The notes under the pieces are model-generated. The model saw only the letters and a program-made list of their open reading frames with translations, searched no databases and was not told the DNA's origin. From positions 1,488,001-1,552,000 of the forward strand of contig JAMSLZ010000001.1 in NCBI GenBank assembly GCA_026027325.1: a DNA stretch of 64,000 nt, read 5' to 3'. The position numbers and the translations under genes are program-made. Positions within the stretch are counted from its first letter, which is position 1. Each line of letters opens with the position of its first letter. Shown one piece after another: positions 46,990 through 58,863 of the stretch. This DNA is from Actinomucor elegans. Its lineage: Eukaryota; Mucoromycota; Mucoromycetes; Mucorales; Mucoraceae.

Positions 46990-48146
46990 ATTGATAAAGA
47001 GAGATCCATTCCTATGTCTTTTCAGTTATAAAACGAAAACGATAAGTGGTGTATTGGTTCCCGAGCTGCCGGAACAGATTACTTTCGGACAAATAATATG
47101 CAATCTGTTCTTCTGGGGTTTAATGAAATACATCAAGCAGGACGAGCAGAACTTGTTTTTTGAATTAACTTGAATCCTCGGCTACCTTGCTCTGCCTATG
47201 AAAGTGATTGTATAGTAAAGACACTTTCAGATCACAAAACCAGTTTTAAATACCAAGAGAGCTGTTACAATGCCAAGATGTCTTGGGGCTCGGCGTATAC
47301 AACCGAACATTTTTCCGTGATACAGCGCATCAAATCTCCACAATGTCAGACGAGTTTAGGTTTATTCTGAAACAACTAGATTATGCGTTCTTGTTTGATC
47401 AATGATCTGGCTCCATCTTCCTGGTGTCCATAGATCAAGCAAACAAGTGTTAATTGCGTTTTCTTATGGGTTGTATATATATACTCAGAGCCCAAATATT
47501 ATAATCACCGTTACTTATGTGGGTAGAGTGCACACAGAACATCCAAAGATAATGGTATATATAGAATGCCCATCAGTGCACGCTGCAACGGTGCGCCCTA
47601 TCGCGCTTAACGTTCGTATTCCATTGCTTAACTCTAATATACCCTTTTTCAAGTAAAGTTCAATTAGGCTTAGCCAATGTATTCTTCTCTTATATCCTAC
47701 TTCAACATACTCTACGTTCATGCACCAAATAAAATAACCTAGTTAATAGATACCATAGATGAACTTATACTTGTTCAAATAGTGCGCTATCACTGATACC
47801 GGATATGAAATAACAGCACCTTTCAAACATGACGCTATGTCCAGTTCGCCTCGTTCAGCCCAACCTATGCCTCGGTTATGCGTCGGCTTAAGCTTTGATG
47901 CTTATGATGTCTTTTGATGACAAATCCAATGAACCGTTATACTAACAAATAATGACGATGATCGAGCGTCAGGTTTTAGCCAATAATAAATAATGGAGAA
48001 ATTGTACCACTCTATCTGAGTGGAAAGGGCGCTCATTATGGTCATATTCGTATCCAAAGGACGATTACACAACTGGTTTGTGTCCAGCAGAAATTGACCG
48101 TTTGAATAACTTGGTGGATGCTCTACTAGAGAAAATGGCTTTATAG
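46990..48146 (+). pseudogene. Degenerate coding remnant of unknown origin
   Basis: Coding-like stretches occur in changing frames: SRAAGTDYFRTNNMQSVL with GFNEIHQAGRAELVF near 47060-47165, RDTAHQISTMSDEFRFILK near 47320-47370, and a C-terminal-looking segment EWKGRSLWSYSYPKDDY with PAEIDRLNNLVDALLEKMAL ending at the TAG of 48144-48146. Stops and frame changes interrupt them. This could be part of a second transposon or an old gene; I cannot name it. Confidence 0.35.
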
Positions 48147-48291
48147 TATAGGTTGTTGCTTCTATTCTCTAATATAGTCAAGCTATAGCACGCAATTCAA
48201 AGGTTATTATTTAAACAACTAGATGACAGCATGCTACTAAATGATACGATGTCCATGTATATGGAGAAGGGTTTGGATGCCCGACTGTGCT

Positions 48292-48299
48292 TATATAAA
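48292..48299 (+). promoter_or_regulatory. TATA box of the MFS transporter gene
   Basis: TATATAAA 111 bp upstream of the ATG at 48410, followed by a CT-rich stretch (48330-48360) typical of fungal transcription starts. Confidence 0.45.
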
Positions 48300-48409
48300 T
48301 CTCTAGGATACAACAGACTTTTGCTTTTTATCTCTTCCTTTCTTCTTCTTTTGCAAAACATCCTCCATACCCATTCAATTTCTTCAAGGAAAACTACTGT
48401 AAAGAAACT

Positions 48410-50333
48410 ATGTCTGAATCAACTGAAGTAAGCGAAGATATGCCTCTTTTGTCTTCGAAACAGAAATTATCTACTGGCTGGGATGCCAAGAAACCAGCCA
48501 AGAAGACACCATCGCACTGGTATATCATTCCGCCTATATTTGGGTTGACTTTTACATACGGGTAAATCATGCAGATCAGGGCTTTTTATTTTATGCATGC
48601 AATATTAACATTGGCGCGTCGATCCCTATTGAAACATTAGTGCTTTATACCCTTCAATGATCCAGCTTTATACTATTATCTTTTGTTACAGGTAAATGTT
48701 TAAACGTACTAGAAATTATATACGCTAACTTAAAAATAAATCAATGCAGATATTACCAACAACAATCAAGTGAAAGTGATATCGACATTCCGCTTGAAAA
48801 TTGTGCTATTCCTGAAGTTCAAGCAATTGTGTCAGAAGCTCAAGCGATCTTTACGTTTTTACCCTATGCTACAAGTAAGAAAATTTTCTAGATAGATAAA
48901 CAAAAAAAAAAAAAATCGACTAAAAACGGCTTCAATAGCTTTATTCTTGGCTACTTACTATGGAGCGTTATCGGATCGAAAAGGTAGATTACCTGTGCTC
49001 TTGGTTGCAGGACTTGGCAATATTTTTATGATGATCTGTTACCTTCTTACAATTAGATACCATCAGTTCTTTGGTATCAGTTTGCTGTTCCTTGCCCCTG
49101 CCGTCAAAGGTATCCTAGCTGGAGACTCTGTGATGCTTGCTGCTGCTCAAGCATATATTTCTGATTGTACTACACCTACTGAAAGGTATATCATTAGTCA
49201 TGAGTTACCCAACCGTATATACCAACCGTTCATTTTAGAACATTGGCATTTGGCCATTTGATGGCTACTGTCTTTTTAGGCACTACATTAGGGCCTATCA
49301 CCGCTTCTTTTATCTTGAAGCAGACTGACAGTATCAATAATGTTCTTTATATGGCTTTCGCTCTCTTTCTTCTGTTTGAGCTCTATGTGCTGTTGGTTTT
49401 GCCTGAATCACATGACTATAAAAACCACAAAATGCCCAAGGAAGCAGAAAACCAAACATTTTTGCAACGTATCAACATCTTTTCTGCATTGACCATCTTG
49501 TATCGTGCCAATTCCAAGCATGCTAATCGTTATGCACTTGCTATTCTCGCTGGTGTTCAATTCTTCATCAATATGCTAGCCCTGCCGCCTACTTTGCTAT
49601 ATGCAATGCTCAAGTTTGGATGGACAGCTTATGAAGGCGGTCTGTACATTAGCTTGTCTTCTTGTATGCGATTTTTGCAAATGGTGCTCGTATTACCTTT
49701 GCTTTCAAAATTGTTTCATAAAAGCAAAGCTTCATCTAATACGGATAACAAAGAAGCAGGTGCGCAGGTCGTGATGGAACCTCCATCACAAGTATCTTCT
49801 TCTTCTATGGAAACTCTATCTGAACTAGTGACTGAAGAACGTAGTGAGCAAGATATCAAACATTCCATTTTGTTTGATAGCTGGATGTTGCGTACAGGTT
49901 GTGCATTTGATACGGCCAGTTTTGTGGTGTGTGCATTAGTCACTACGTCCTCTGGATTTGCAGCAAATACAGTCTTGCACAGCTTTGCTATGCTGGCAAT
50001 ACCTTCTATTCGTTCATTAACGACTACGTTAGTCAATCCTTCTCAGGTAGGCGAGATGCTTGGCGCTATGGCAGTGTTGGAGGCTGTGTCCAGTAAGTCA
50101 ACGCAAGGCATAACTTGGCGCAATTGATCTTAATTTCTTTTTTTGTAGTGATGATTTCTCAGTTGGGATTGAATATGATTTATAGCGCTTCTGTAGGTAC
50201 GATGCCTACATTAACATTCTATATCTGTGCTGCTCTTGCTGGACTTGCTTTGTTTTTATCTTTTTTTGTACATCCTACACCTATTACTGCTACTAACACT
50301 AATAACAACAATACATATGAGTCTTCTCAATGA
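48410..50333 (+). CDS. Major facilitator superfamily transporter
   Basis: Six exons: 48410-48561, 48641-48691, 48750-48874, 48939-49185, 49239-50092, 50149-50333; 537 aa. A cytosolic N-terminus (MSESTEVSEDMPLLSSKQK) precedes the first membrane helix (YIIPPIFGLTFTYGALYPS). The loop between helices 2 and 3 has the MFS motif A, YGALSDRKGRLPVL (GxxxDRxGR). Further helices include LLVAGLGNIFMMICYLLTI and GHLMATVFLGTTLGPITAS; the acidic, Ser-rich loop at about 340-385 separates the two six-helix halves. AQAYISDCTTPTER after helix 4 resembles the SLC46/TetA-like branch rather than sugar porters. Substrate unknown; a drug, folate-type or organic anion cargo is possible. It lies downstream of transposon debris with an intact TATA box. 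Confidence 0.9.
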
Positions 50334-50523
50334 TAGATGGAAATAAATTAATTAATAGATACCCTTATTTTAAGTGAGTTGATGCAGACACTATACATAT
50401 AGCTAATATATTCAAAAATTTTAGTCGAGTATAATATTCTTCTAGAACCATTCATTTGGATTAGAGTAACATAAAATCTGGTTATGATCCCAGTTTTGGC
50501 TTGTCAACTTCTCCCCCAAAAGC

Positions 50524-50554
<31 letters not shown>

Positions 50555-50704
50555 TCAGGGTCAGGCCTCACAAAAGTTCTTCAAGCGTAATTTCCTGCTC
50601 TCCAATGACGTAGCAGCATTTGCTGTCTGAGTATGTGTGTACCTCAGAAGTGGTGTTTTATTTTGCTTTCTTCCTTACCATTAGCATATTATAAAACTTG
50701 AACC
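50334..50704. other. Spacer with a 27-nt poly-A tract
   Basis: Between the MFS and ARPC5 genes, both plus. The only notable object is a run of about 27 A at 50524-50550 followed by GAGCTC. No coding sequence precedes the tract, so a retro-insertion is not supported. Confidence 0.5.
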
Positions 50705-51361
50705 ATGTCTTGGCGTAGAATTGATATTGACCAGTATGATGAAGATGCGTATACCGAAGATGAAATCCTCTCCGAGTTCGAGACAGGATTATCACCCGAA
50801 CAAGTTGCATCTGCTACTCAAGCAAGAGGCACAGACGTCCGTAATTTACTTACAAAGTAAGAATCTTTGCTTGACCCATCTTTTATATCGATTCAAAACT
50901 AACTCCATCGCACTAGGGGAGACTTGAACAATGCTTTGACGCGTGCTTTAGAAGATCCACCTTATGGTCGTCATCTTGAGTCAGTCAAGGTAAAATAGAT
51001 ATAGTTTGAAACAAGAAAAAAAAAAAAAACTTAACTTGCACTTTCTTTATAGGCTGAAAGCACAAAGACTGTGACAGAAGTGTTGAACTTGTTCCGTGCA
51101 GCTGACATTGGCCAAGTAGTCAAATCACTTAGTAATGAACAGCAAGATGTATTGATGAAGTACTTGTATGCCGGCATGGGAAAACCAGAGCTATATAACT
51201 CGAGTGGTTTATTGACATGGCATGAAAAGGTAACCCATTAAAACTTCTTCTATGCGAAGTGTACCGAGAAAACTAACACCAATCTATCCATTTAGTTGAC
51301 TGAAGCTGCTGGAAATGGCTGTATTGTTCGTGTCATGACTGATAAGCGCACTGTTTTTTAA
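50705..51361 (+). CDS. ARC15: Arp2/3 complex subunit 5 (ARPC5, p16)
   Basis: Smallest subunit of the Arp2/3 actin-nucleating complex, which builds branched actin at patches and endocytic sites. Four exons: 50705-50856, 50917-50989, 51053-51229, 51296-51361; 155 aa, the normal size. The N-terminus MSWRRIDIDQYDEDAYTEDE matches the RKVDVDEYDE start of the family. The conserved core follows: GDLNNALTRALEDPPYG, VLNLFRAADIGQVVKSLS, VLMKYLYAGMGKPE, LLTWHEKLTEAAGNGCIVRV and the terminal MTDKRTVF. The gene converges with the CDK11-type kinase gene; their stop codons are only 19 bp apart. Confidence 0.96.
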
Positions 51362-51380
51362 AATAAAACGATTGCTTTTA

Positions 51381-52863
51381 TTATGCAAGCTTTAATCGGA
51401 AACCAGTCGATTCTGTTTGACCGCCAAAAATAGTGCCTGCAAGATCATCATCACCTTGATCACCATGAACTGCTGCTGGAGCAGATGGACTAAATGCGCG
51501 TTTTCTAAAACATGGTAAAAGTCTGAGTTTTTGTGTTTAGGGCAAATAGATAGAAATGTTCTTACTTGTGTCCTGAGCCTTTTGAAGGCCAAGTGGGGAA
51601 TAGGGATGGATCTTTGGGTGCCGGGCTTTCATTGAAATAAGGATGCTTTAAGGCTTGTTCCGCTGTGATACGCTTTGATGGATCGTAGGTCAATAATCTT
51701 GATAGTAGATCCAAGCCTGCTTGGGTCAGGGTAGTAAATTTGCTTCTTAAACTGCTATATCTATAGTAGAGATGTTAACCAATGATTGCAATAAGACTTG
51801 AGATGATCTTTACGGTTGATGCACCGGTGCTATATTCTTTGCATGAGGCAATTCTGAATAGCCAGGCCAGATTTCTTCGGTTGGGCTGCCTAATAGTTTA
51901 AATATCTATATAATATATGTAAGAATCGATTGCCAATCTATTTCATACCAATTAATTTACTCTATCCAATTGATCAATTTCACTTCTGCCAGGCAGCAAA
52001 GCTTCATTATTCAGTAATTCAGCAAAAATGCATCCAACAGACCACATGTCAATGGCCGTAGTGTATTCTTTGGCGCCTAGTAAGAGCTCGGGTGCTCTGT
52101 ACCATAAGGTTACCACTAGTTGAGTCATGTTTCCCATTGGGCTGCCGTATTTTCTAGCTAAACCAAAGTCTGCTACCTTGATCTCTCCACGATTATTCAA
52201 CAACAAGTTACTGGTCTTTAAATCTCGATGAATAATCCAATTGTCATGCATTAAGGCTACAGCCGATAGTAATTGTAACATCAGCGTCTTGATCTCGGAT
52301 TGTAGGAATGGGGATCGCATATCTTGCATTAGACCCTTTAAATCATGATCAATAAAATCCATTACAATAAATACTCTAAAGAAACGTGTATTTAGCGTAA
52401 TCTGGACATGTATATAGACAAAAACTTACTGATCCATATGGTTTCCCATGACGATCTCTCGAACATTGACAATGTTGGGATGTTTAATAATCATCAAGGC
52501 GTGAATTTCTCGTAAACTAGTAACAGGAAAGCCACCATTTTCAGGTTGCAGCTTAAGTTTCTTCAACGCAACGACCTCGTCCGTCTCTTTATCGCGTGCA
52601 CGAAAGACAATACCATATGAACCTTCTTCAATATGATTCAGACGTTCAAAGGAATCAACATGCCGACACTGGCGCAAGTAAGGGTATGGTTTAGGTGCAG
52701 GTTTCTCTGTTTGCATAATGACATTGCGTACAGCTTTGCTTATTGGTTGTGCAGGCGTGTGTGATTGCTTCTGATGCTTAGGTTTTCTCTCTTGCTTTTC
52801 TTGCACCTCTTTCTCTTCCTCGTCTTCAGTAGCCCATCGAGACTTTTTGATGATGTCTGACAT
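51381..52863 (-). CDS. Cyclin-dependent kinase, CDK11/PITSLRE type
   Basis: Ser/Thr kinase of the CDK11 (CDC2L) branch, linked in other eukaryotes to transcription and splicing. Five exons (minus): 52863-52430, 52375-51961, 51905-51814, 51760-51566, 51504-51381; 419 aa. A charged, Lys/Glu-rich N-terminus (about 60 residues) precedes [20 protein letters not shown] (Gly loop), VVALKKLKL (catalytic Lys), the diagnostic cyclin-helix [12 protein letters not shown] (PITSLRE class), [11 protein letters not shown] (catalytic loop), VADFGLAR and the activation segment [36 protein letters not shown] leads to [17 protein letters not shown], also typical of CDK11. The C-terminal tail reads [13 protein letters not shown]. 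It has a much shorter N-terminus than animal CDK11, like fission-yeast Cdk11. Confidence 0.95.
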
Positions 52864-55586
52864 TATAAAATAGTATAGAGAACAAACCAGAAAAAACCAG
52901 TCAGTCAATCAAGAAGGTCAATGATCGAATTGCTAGGTAAACAGTCACACTACTATCAATGCATCAGCACGTCCTATATCTCTAGTTACAACACTTAGCC
53001 AAAAAGAATTTTGACAGGTAAGCTTACTATTGAGCTACATATATATGGTGGATATATAAAACAACTATAATATAATGAAAATATGCGTAGATACTGCTCC
53101 AATTTAATGTGCTTTCGGTGTGGCACTGTACGACTTTTGATTCCATTGGCAGCCAGGAGGTATTTGAATGTAAAGGCCGCCACCTGCCTGTGTTTTATTC
53201 CTCTTTGGATCTTTCTCCTGAAGCCAAGAGATTACAGATATTGACTCTGATTTCTACCCTTTCACCAGTGTTAATTCGTTTTGTTACTAAACCTTTTTGA
53301 GGCTTCCAACTTTATGCCCCATTTTTCGCTCTTTCAAACAAGACATTTGCTATCAAAGCATAAGATTCTATTCGCGACTGTTTCCCAATCATCAACGAAA
53401 AGCTTTTGGGCTGCCATTATCGCTCACTCTACTACTGTTTACCAATATCGGGCTGGTATAATTTTAGTTTTAATGTTTCTCTTTGCTTTATACATAACAA
53501 AATGTCATTTATCGAGCTTCGTTCTTTAATAAGATTCTTACTAGGAGGTGTCTGACAAGTTCCCTTTCTGCGATTATCTACCCTGCTCTGCTCCCGAAAC
53601 CGAGACTCGGTTTTCCTTTAGCTGTCTTACAAAGGTTGTCTTCTCAGGGCTTTTAATTTATGAATTACTTTGGCTAAGTACAGTTATTGCTCACATTTAT
53701 CGCTTAGAATTTCCCTCTCTTGATTTTCCAACAAGTAGTCTCGGTACAACTGTTCCTCTAATCATTATTTTCATCTCTAAATTTTGGAAAGTACACTAGC
53801 ATGTAATGTTTGACCAGCAACCTTTCACACTTGGTACTGTCCTTACTAGTACACAGTTAATTTTGGAACGAGGTAAAGCTGAAGATAGACTAATCTAGCG
53901 TCCATAAATTCTTTATTGGCCAATTCTTTCAACTATTTCTAGCTTTGCATATCTACCTTCCTGTCTTGTTCTATATGTATTTTTTCTTTTTTCATATAAT
54001 CCAACTTTCTATTGTTCAATTATTGAGTATCTCTTTTTATCCTGTAAATACATGGAACAAGGAGGAAAACATCTTAAATTACATAATTGTATGTAGATCA
54101 ATAAGTAATTACATTACACACCTAAATTCTGGTACTCTGAACGCAAATATTTTTGTTCCGATAGCAACACGAAAAAAAAAGTATTTTTTTTGCTCTACAA
54201 GTCATTTCCTTACAAACCCTATACTACACAAAAGATAATTGCAAATTTCACTAAACATATATAGTATAAATATGCGCAAAGTGCAATTTCAATTTGTGAG
54301 CGTCATAATATTGATTTCTGGGTTTTAATATCATTGCTACTTTAGAAGTTAGCAAGTCGTTGATCAACGCGTGTGATCTTGAACGATCTCAGTTAGATGT
54401 CACATTCAATTACTTGTCATGTTCAAAAACAACTGCTACATTTTGTAAAGTTACAGATCTATCCCAGTACTTTGACTTATGGAGTGATCTACAGGCATAT
54501 GTGAATTAATAACATTTATTAGTTCTCTAGTTGGTGGTTTTGTAGAAGTTGAGCTTGTCGGACAAGGTTTAAAATACTCTACTTGAATGCAGATATCAGC
54601 TTGTGGCATTCTTACGCTTTCATATAAAAAGTTTCATTAAAGAATTTTACCGCGGGCGCACTTTCAGCTGCTTGAGCAATGTTGAAGAATGTTTTGTGGG
54701 AAAACGATAGATACAGGTCGAATAGCGTGTCCCTGAAACAAGTTTATATCGAGTTGATCAATTGTTTGACCAGTTCAACAAATTATACTCTATAGAGCAA
54801 TACTTGTACGTTATGGAAACTAACGATTCACACATATCTTGGCACTCTCTTGGCTAAATATAAGAACGAGATCAAGCCTCCATATTCCCTAGATCAAAAA
54901 AGGTCATGGATCACACACTCGATGCATATGGTATGAAAGGATTGACCTTTAGGCAGTGTAGGTGCTGCTCTTTCTACCTGTTATTGCATGATGAAAATTT
55001 GCTCAAGCAATGTTACACGTTTGTCTAATTAAGGCTTTAGCTAATAAATAGTGACTATTTTCTACATTTTACCGAACTATAGAAAGCGTTGATTGTGTTC
55101 CAAGTTAATAATAGTAGTTTCAAGCTGGTTTCTTATCAGTTACCGAATTAAAGGCAGCAAATTAGATAATAGTCAATGCATTTACGTGACTCAGATTGTC
55201 AAAAAGTAATAAAACAGCATCACGGTTCTCTATGTTTAATATCGGAATTCATAATTCAAATAATTTCATTTAGTATATTGATTGTCAAGTATCGTAGTGG
55301 TTTCATAGATTGATTATCACTTAAAGGTCAACTTCTAGGATGCATCTACTGGGTTTGAATATGCTTTCCATGATTATTTATAACTATTGGCTTGTACCCC
55401 TTCATCTTAGCTTCCATTTGCTACTCAGTTTTTTTTTTTTTTTTGGCTGGTATAAAAAAGTTCTTTTTTCCTTTTGTTTTTTATATCTTCCTTTTTTAAT
55501 TCTTTTTCTTTTTTCTGTAATCATATTATCAGGCAGTAACCATCTTTCATCTGTAATATATTGTACTATATATCACTAGAAGAAGA
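52864..55586. other. Spacer (2.7 kb)
   Basis: Between the divergent CDK11 and Chs7 genes. Open frames at 53100-53800 on the plus strand (for example YELLWLSTVIAHIYRLEF, then ISKFWKVH) look like a heavily decayed retrotransposon 3' end but are not firm. One reverse copy of the dispersed repeat lies at about 54376-54445, and there is a poly-T run near 55427-55444. Confidence 0.5.
54376..54445 (-). repeat. Dispersed repeat, copy 14 (reverse)
   Basis: On the minus strand reads AATGTAGCAGTTGTTTTTGA, AATTGAATGTGACATCTAAC and TGAGATCGTTCAAGATC. It is the only copy seen in the last 22 kb of the window. Confidence 0.6.
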
Positions 55587-56828
55587 ATGAGTGCAATCAC
55601 ATACAGTTTTGAAGCACTAAAATTTAATGGTATTTGTCAAACCATTGCGCTAAGTTTATGTCCTTTGATTGGACACTATGATGGCATCGAGCCTGTTTGT
55701 TACTCTCGTAATGTAGAGCTAGGTGGCAATATCGTCTTTCAACCATGTAAGAACAAGCTGTCAACTTAAATTTTTATCATAAACTTATCTTTTGAATAGC
55801 TACTTTGATTATTGATGTGATTGCTATTATCATGACAATGATCATGATTTATCATATCCGGTCCAAGTATACTGCTGTTGGTAAGTATGCATCTAACGCA
55901 ATACAGTCGATATTAACCCTTGATTTTCAGGTCGGCAGGAAATCGTCATGTTCTTCTATCTGTATATGCTCACCACTTTACTTGACATGCTACTAGTCAC
56001 TGGTATCATTCCTATTTCATCAGTCGCATATCCAGTAAGTCTGCTCATCGTTTAGTAGAACACCTTACTAAACGCGTTTTAGTGGTTTACAGCAATTCAC
56101 GTTGGCTCAACATGTGCAACATATTGGTGTTTATTATTAAATGGTTTCGTTGGTTTCCAGTTTGCTGAAGATGGTACGCCTTTGTCACTTTGGGTAAGAA
56201 TGTTACAAAGAGTTAAAAGACAGTACTAATACAAATTGATTAGTCTATCCGTATTAGTTCTTTTGTTTGGTTTATCATCACCTTCTTGATCGCCGCTGGT
56301 ACTTTTAATGGCGTGGCTGGTTTATCTTATGAAAACCAAGCTGCTTTATGGATATTTTATCTCGTATTGAATTGGCTTATGTTTTTCATCTATATCATTT
56401 CTCAAATCATTTTGGTTATTAATACTTTGGATGATCGCTGGCCTCTTGGTGATATCTTATTCGCCGCTGCATTCTTTGCTATTGGACAGGTTTTGATGTA
56501 CGTGTTTTCCGTTGTTATTTGCGATAATACCAAACACTATGTCGATGGTATGTTCTTTGGTGCTATCTGCTCCCTATTGACAGTCATGATGGTATACAAG
56601 TATTGGGATTCGATCACTAAGGAAGATTTGGAGTTTTCTGTCGGTGCTAAACAGAATGTTTGGGAAGTGAAAGAGCTATTACAAGAAGATGAATTATCTC
56701 AATCTTACGCTAGTTATCAACAGCCACCTTCCGCACCTGGTACTCCTCAGCAATACATGACTTATGAACAACATCAGCAGCATCATCAACAACAACAACA
56801 ACAACAGCAACCTCAAAACCCTTATTAG
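55587..56828 (+). CDS. CHS7: Chitin synthase export chaperone (Chs7)
   Basis: Seven-helix ER membrane chaperone that lets class IV chitin synthase (Chs3) leave the ER, needed for cell-wall chitin. Five exons: 55587-55746, 55800-55880, 55931-56034, 56083-56193, 56244-56828; 346 aa. Diagnostic Chs7 blocks are all present: [75 protein letters not shown] and [13 protein letters not shown]. The hydrophobic helices run to about residue 290. The cytosolic tail ends in a Gln/His-rich run encoded by a CAA/CAG microsatellite (56766-56812). The next gene, a phosphatase, starts only 132 bp downstream on the same strand, so their untranslated regions probably abut. Confidence 0.95.
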
Positions 56829-56960
56829 AAGATTACACTTTACATATATACACGTTTCTGCAGGGTTTTCTTTATATCGCATTTTTGAATAAATCCCTTT
56901 TATACATATAAAGCCAGCCAAGTTACATTTTCTTTCTTTTACTTTCTAAACTATACAAAC

Positions 56961-57639
56961 ATGCAGCTGCCAAGTTCGGAAACGCTGCCTCCAGAATCTC
57001 ATTTGTATCAGACCTTAGAATGTGGGGCTGACGGTAAGCCAGGAGGAATACTTATCACAAGTGTAGGCCAAGAGGTATATCCGCATATTTGGTTAGGCGG
57101 CTATAGAACCCTGGAAACAAGACAGTTTTTGATCAAAAACAAAATAACACATATTCTTACTTTGGGTCACTTCAAACATCGGTATGAACCCTATGAATTC
57201 ATACATAAAGTAAATCAGACCGAAATGGAATACACAATAGGATTCTAATCTCTTTTATTCTATATAGATCATTGCCATTACAGATAACCCCGAGGCAAAT
57301 ATCATTCATTACTTTCCTGAAGCCATAGATTTTATAACCACAGCCTTGCAAGACGAAAGAAACAATATTCTAGTACATTGTTTGGCTGGTGTATCACGCA
57401 GCCCCACCGTAGTAACAGCCTACTTGATGGCAACGCTGAAACTACGGTGGAAGGCGGCATTGGCCATAATTAAGCAAACTAGACCTTTTGTTAATCCGAA
57501 CCCGGGATTCATCAGCCAACTTAAACTATTTCAAGAGATGAATTACGTTTTTGATGTCCACCATCCTGCCTATATCGATTATTTAAAACACCACCCTATA
57601 GATGCTGGCCATGTAGGTCATGAAGACGAGTATGAATAA
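56961..57639 (+). CDS. Dual-specificity protein phosphatase
   Basis: Removes phosphate from Tyr and possibly Ser/Thr residues. Two exons: 56961-57209 and 57268-57639; 206 aa. The fold begins with YPHIWLGGYRTLETRQFLIK, and the active site is HCLAGVSRSPTVVTAYLM, containing the catalytic Cys and Arg (HCxxGxxRS). The general-acid Asp is probably in ITDNPEANI. After the P-loop come RWKAALAIIKQTRPFVNPNP and FISQLKLFQEM, normal for small DUSPs. No substrate-docking domain or zinc-binding tail is visible, so it is not Yvh1/DUSP12. It resembles atypical small DUSPs (DUSP15/22-like), which cannot be separated by eye. Confidence 0.93.
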
Positions 57640-58863
57640 TAAACAAGAATATAATTTCGCGCAATGGGGTACGGTATTGTTTCTCGTTTCATATCATAGT
57701 CCAGGATATTGCTTCAGACAACAATATGACTCGGTACCACTCATCTAATAATAGCTTTTTATCATCATATTACTGTATTACTATAAGGAAGAGTGGTCCG
57801 GTGGGCCTTGGCTGAAGGCAAAGCCGCTGAGAAAGTGAGACGGTGAGGTGGAGGCTGTCATTTTCGGGCTTATAATTGGACAACGGCGATCAAACTTATA
57901 CCTGAGGAGGAGGAGAGGAGGTCGAAATATGCGATGCGTTCAGATTTTTGCTTGATCTAATTTTCAACACATAAACCGCGCTGGTAAGCAAAGCCAAAAA
58001 AAAAGGGAGTCATTAGTTGTATTATGTATGTTTACATAATGTAACTAATGCTCAAGTATTATAAGATACCTTCTATTCGAGGAGTTTTCACTGATAGATT
58101 TCGTTTATGGGTCCTTTTTAGAAAATCGCTCAGAACTTAATACCACTTATCAATAACAATATACCGAAAGTATTATTGCATATTTTCAAATATTATTAAT
58201 TGATGCTACTCGTACACTATTTCTCTATAATGTCGTCCATGGTATTAGAACAAATTCTTAAAATGTATCGGAACTTCAATATAATAGCACCTTTTTGAGT
58301 TTACTTGCAATCTTCAGAACAAATCTGAACCTTAAGACTTTAATGTATACAACGGGCACGTAAATGAAAATACATTTATTGAAGTTCATGTTGTTTGTAA
58401 CCATTCCTTCATTATTACCTATACTATTCTTCTTTTAAACCCTCGATTCTTTTAATCTGCTTTACTCGACCATTTGACACAAATGATTAAAACTATACAA
58501 TTAAAAAACTGCTTACTATCATTTCTAAAAAAACTATTGCCCTCTTTTTATCTAAATCTCTTCCGTAACACTATTGGCTGGATCACTCCCCACTTATACC
58601 ATACTGTATATGACGTAAAATAAAATATTTCACACAATGTACAAAATGAAAAACTTGATGCACAAGTCCATCGTTTATTGCATATTAACACTTTTTTTTA
58701 TTATTATTATAATATATTTAAAAATTCAGTGAGAAATATCACAGTGTTATGATTGGTCAAAACCATCCTGTCGTGGAACTTTACGCGAACAGTTCGTCAT
58801 GCAGAAAAGGACGCTATCATATTCATTTCTTTTCTTCACTTTTCTCACACTTTCAACGCGAAA
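57640..58863. other. Spacer (1.2 kb)
   Basis: No gene seen. The stretch 57780-57960 is less AT-rich than its surroundings, with GAGGAGGAGGAGAGGAGG-like purine runs; it could hold a small RNA but shows no recognisable tRNA, box C/D or box H/ACA layout. The remainder is AT-rich leader of the aldehyde dehydrogenase gene. Confidence 0.5.

Noticed and set aside
50524..50550. 27-nt poly-A tract as a retro-insertion mark
   Set aside because: Unlike the case at 32653-32681, no coding remnant precedes it; simple homopolymer growth explains it.
53100..53810. Plus-strand open frames with retrotransposon-like words (for example STVIAHIYRLEF, ISKFWKVH)
   Set aside because: Suggestive of a decayed LINE 3' end, but no zinc motif or reverse-transcriptase motif can be read, so it is not listed as an element.
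57780..57960. Less AT-rich stretch as a non-coding RNA gene
   Set aside because: No tRNA arms, no box C/D or H/ACA pattern could be placed; only base composition stands out.
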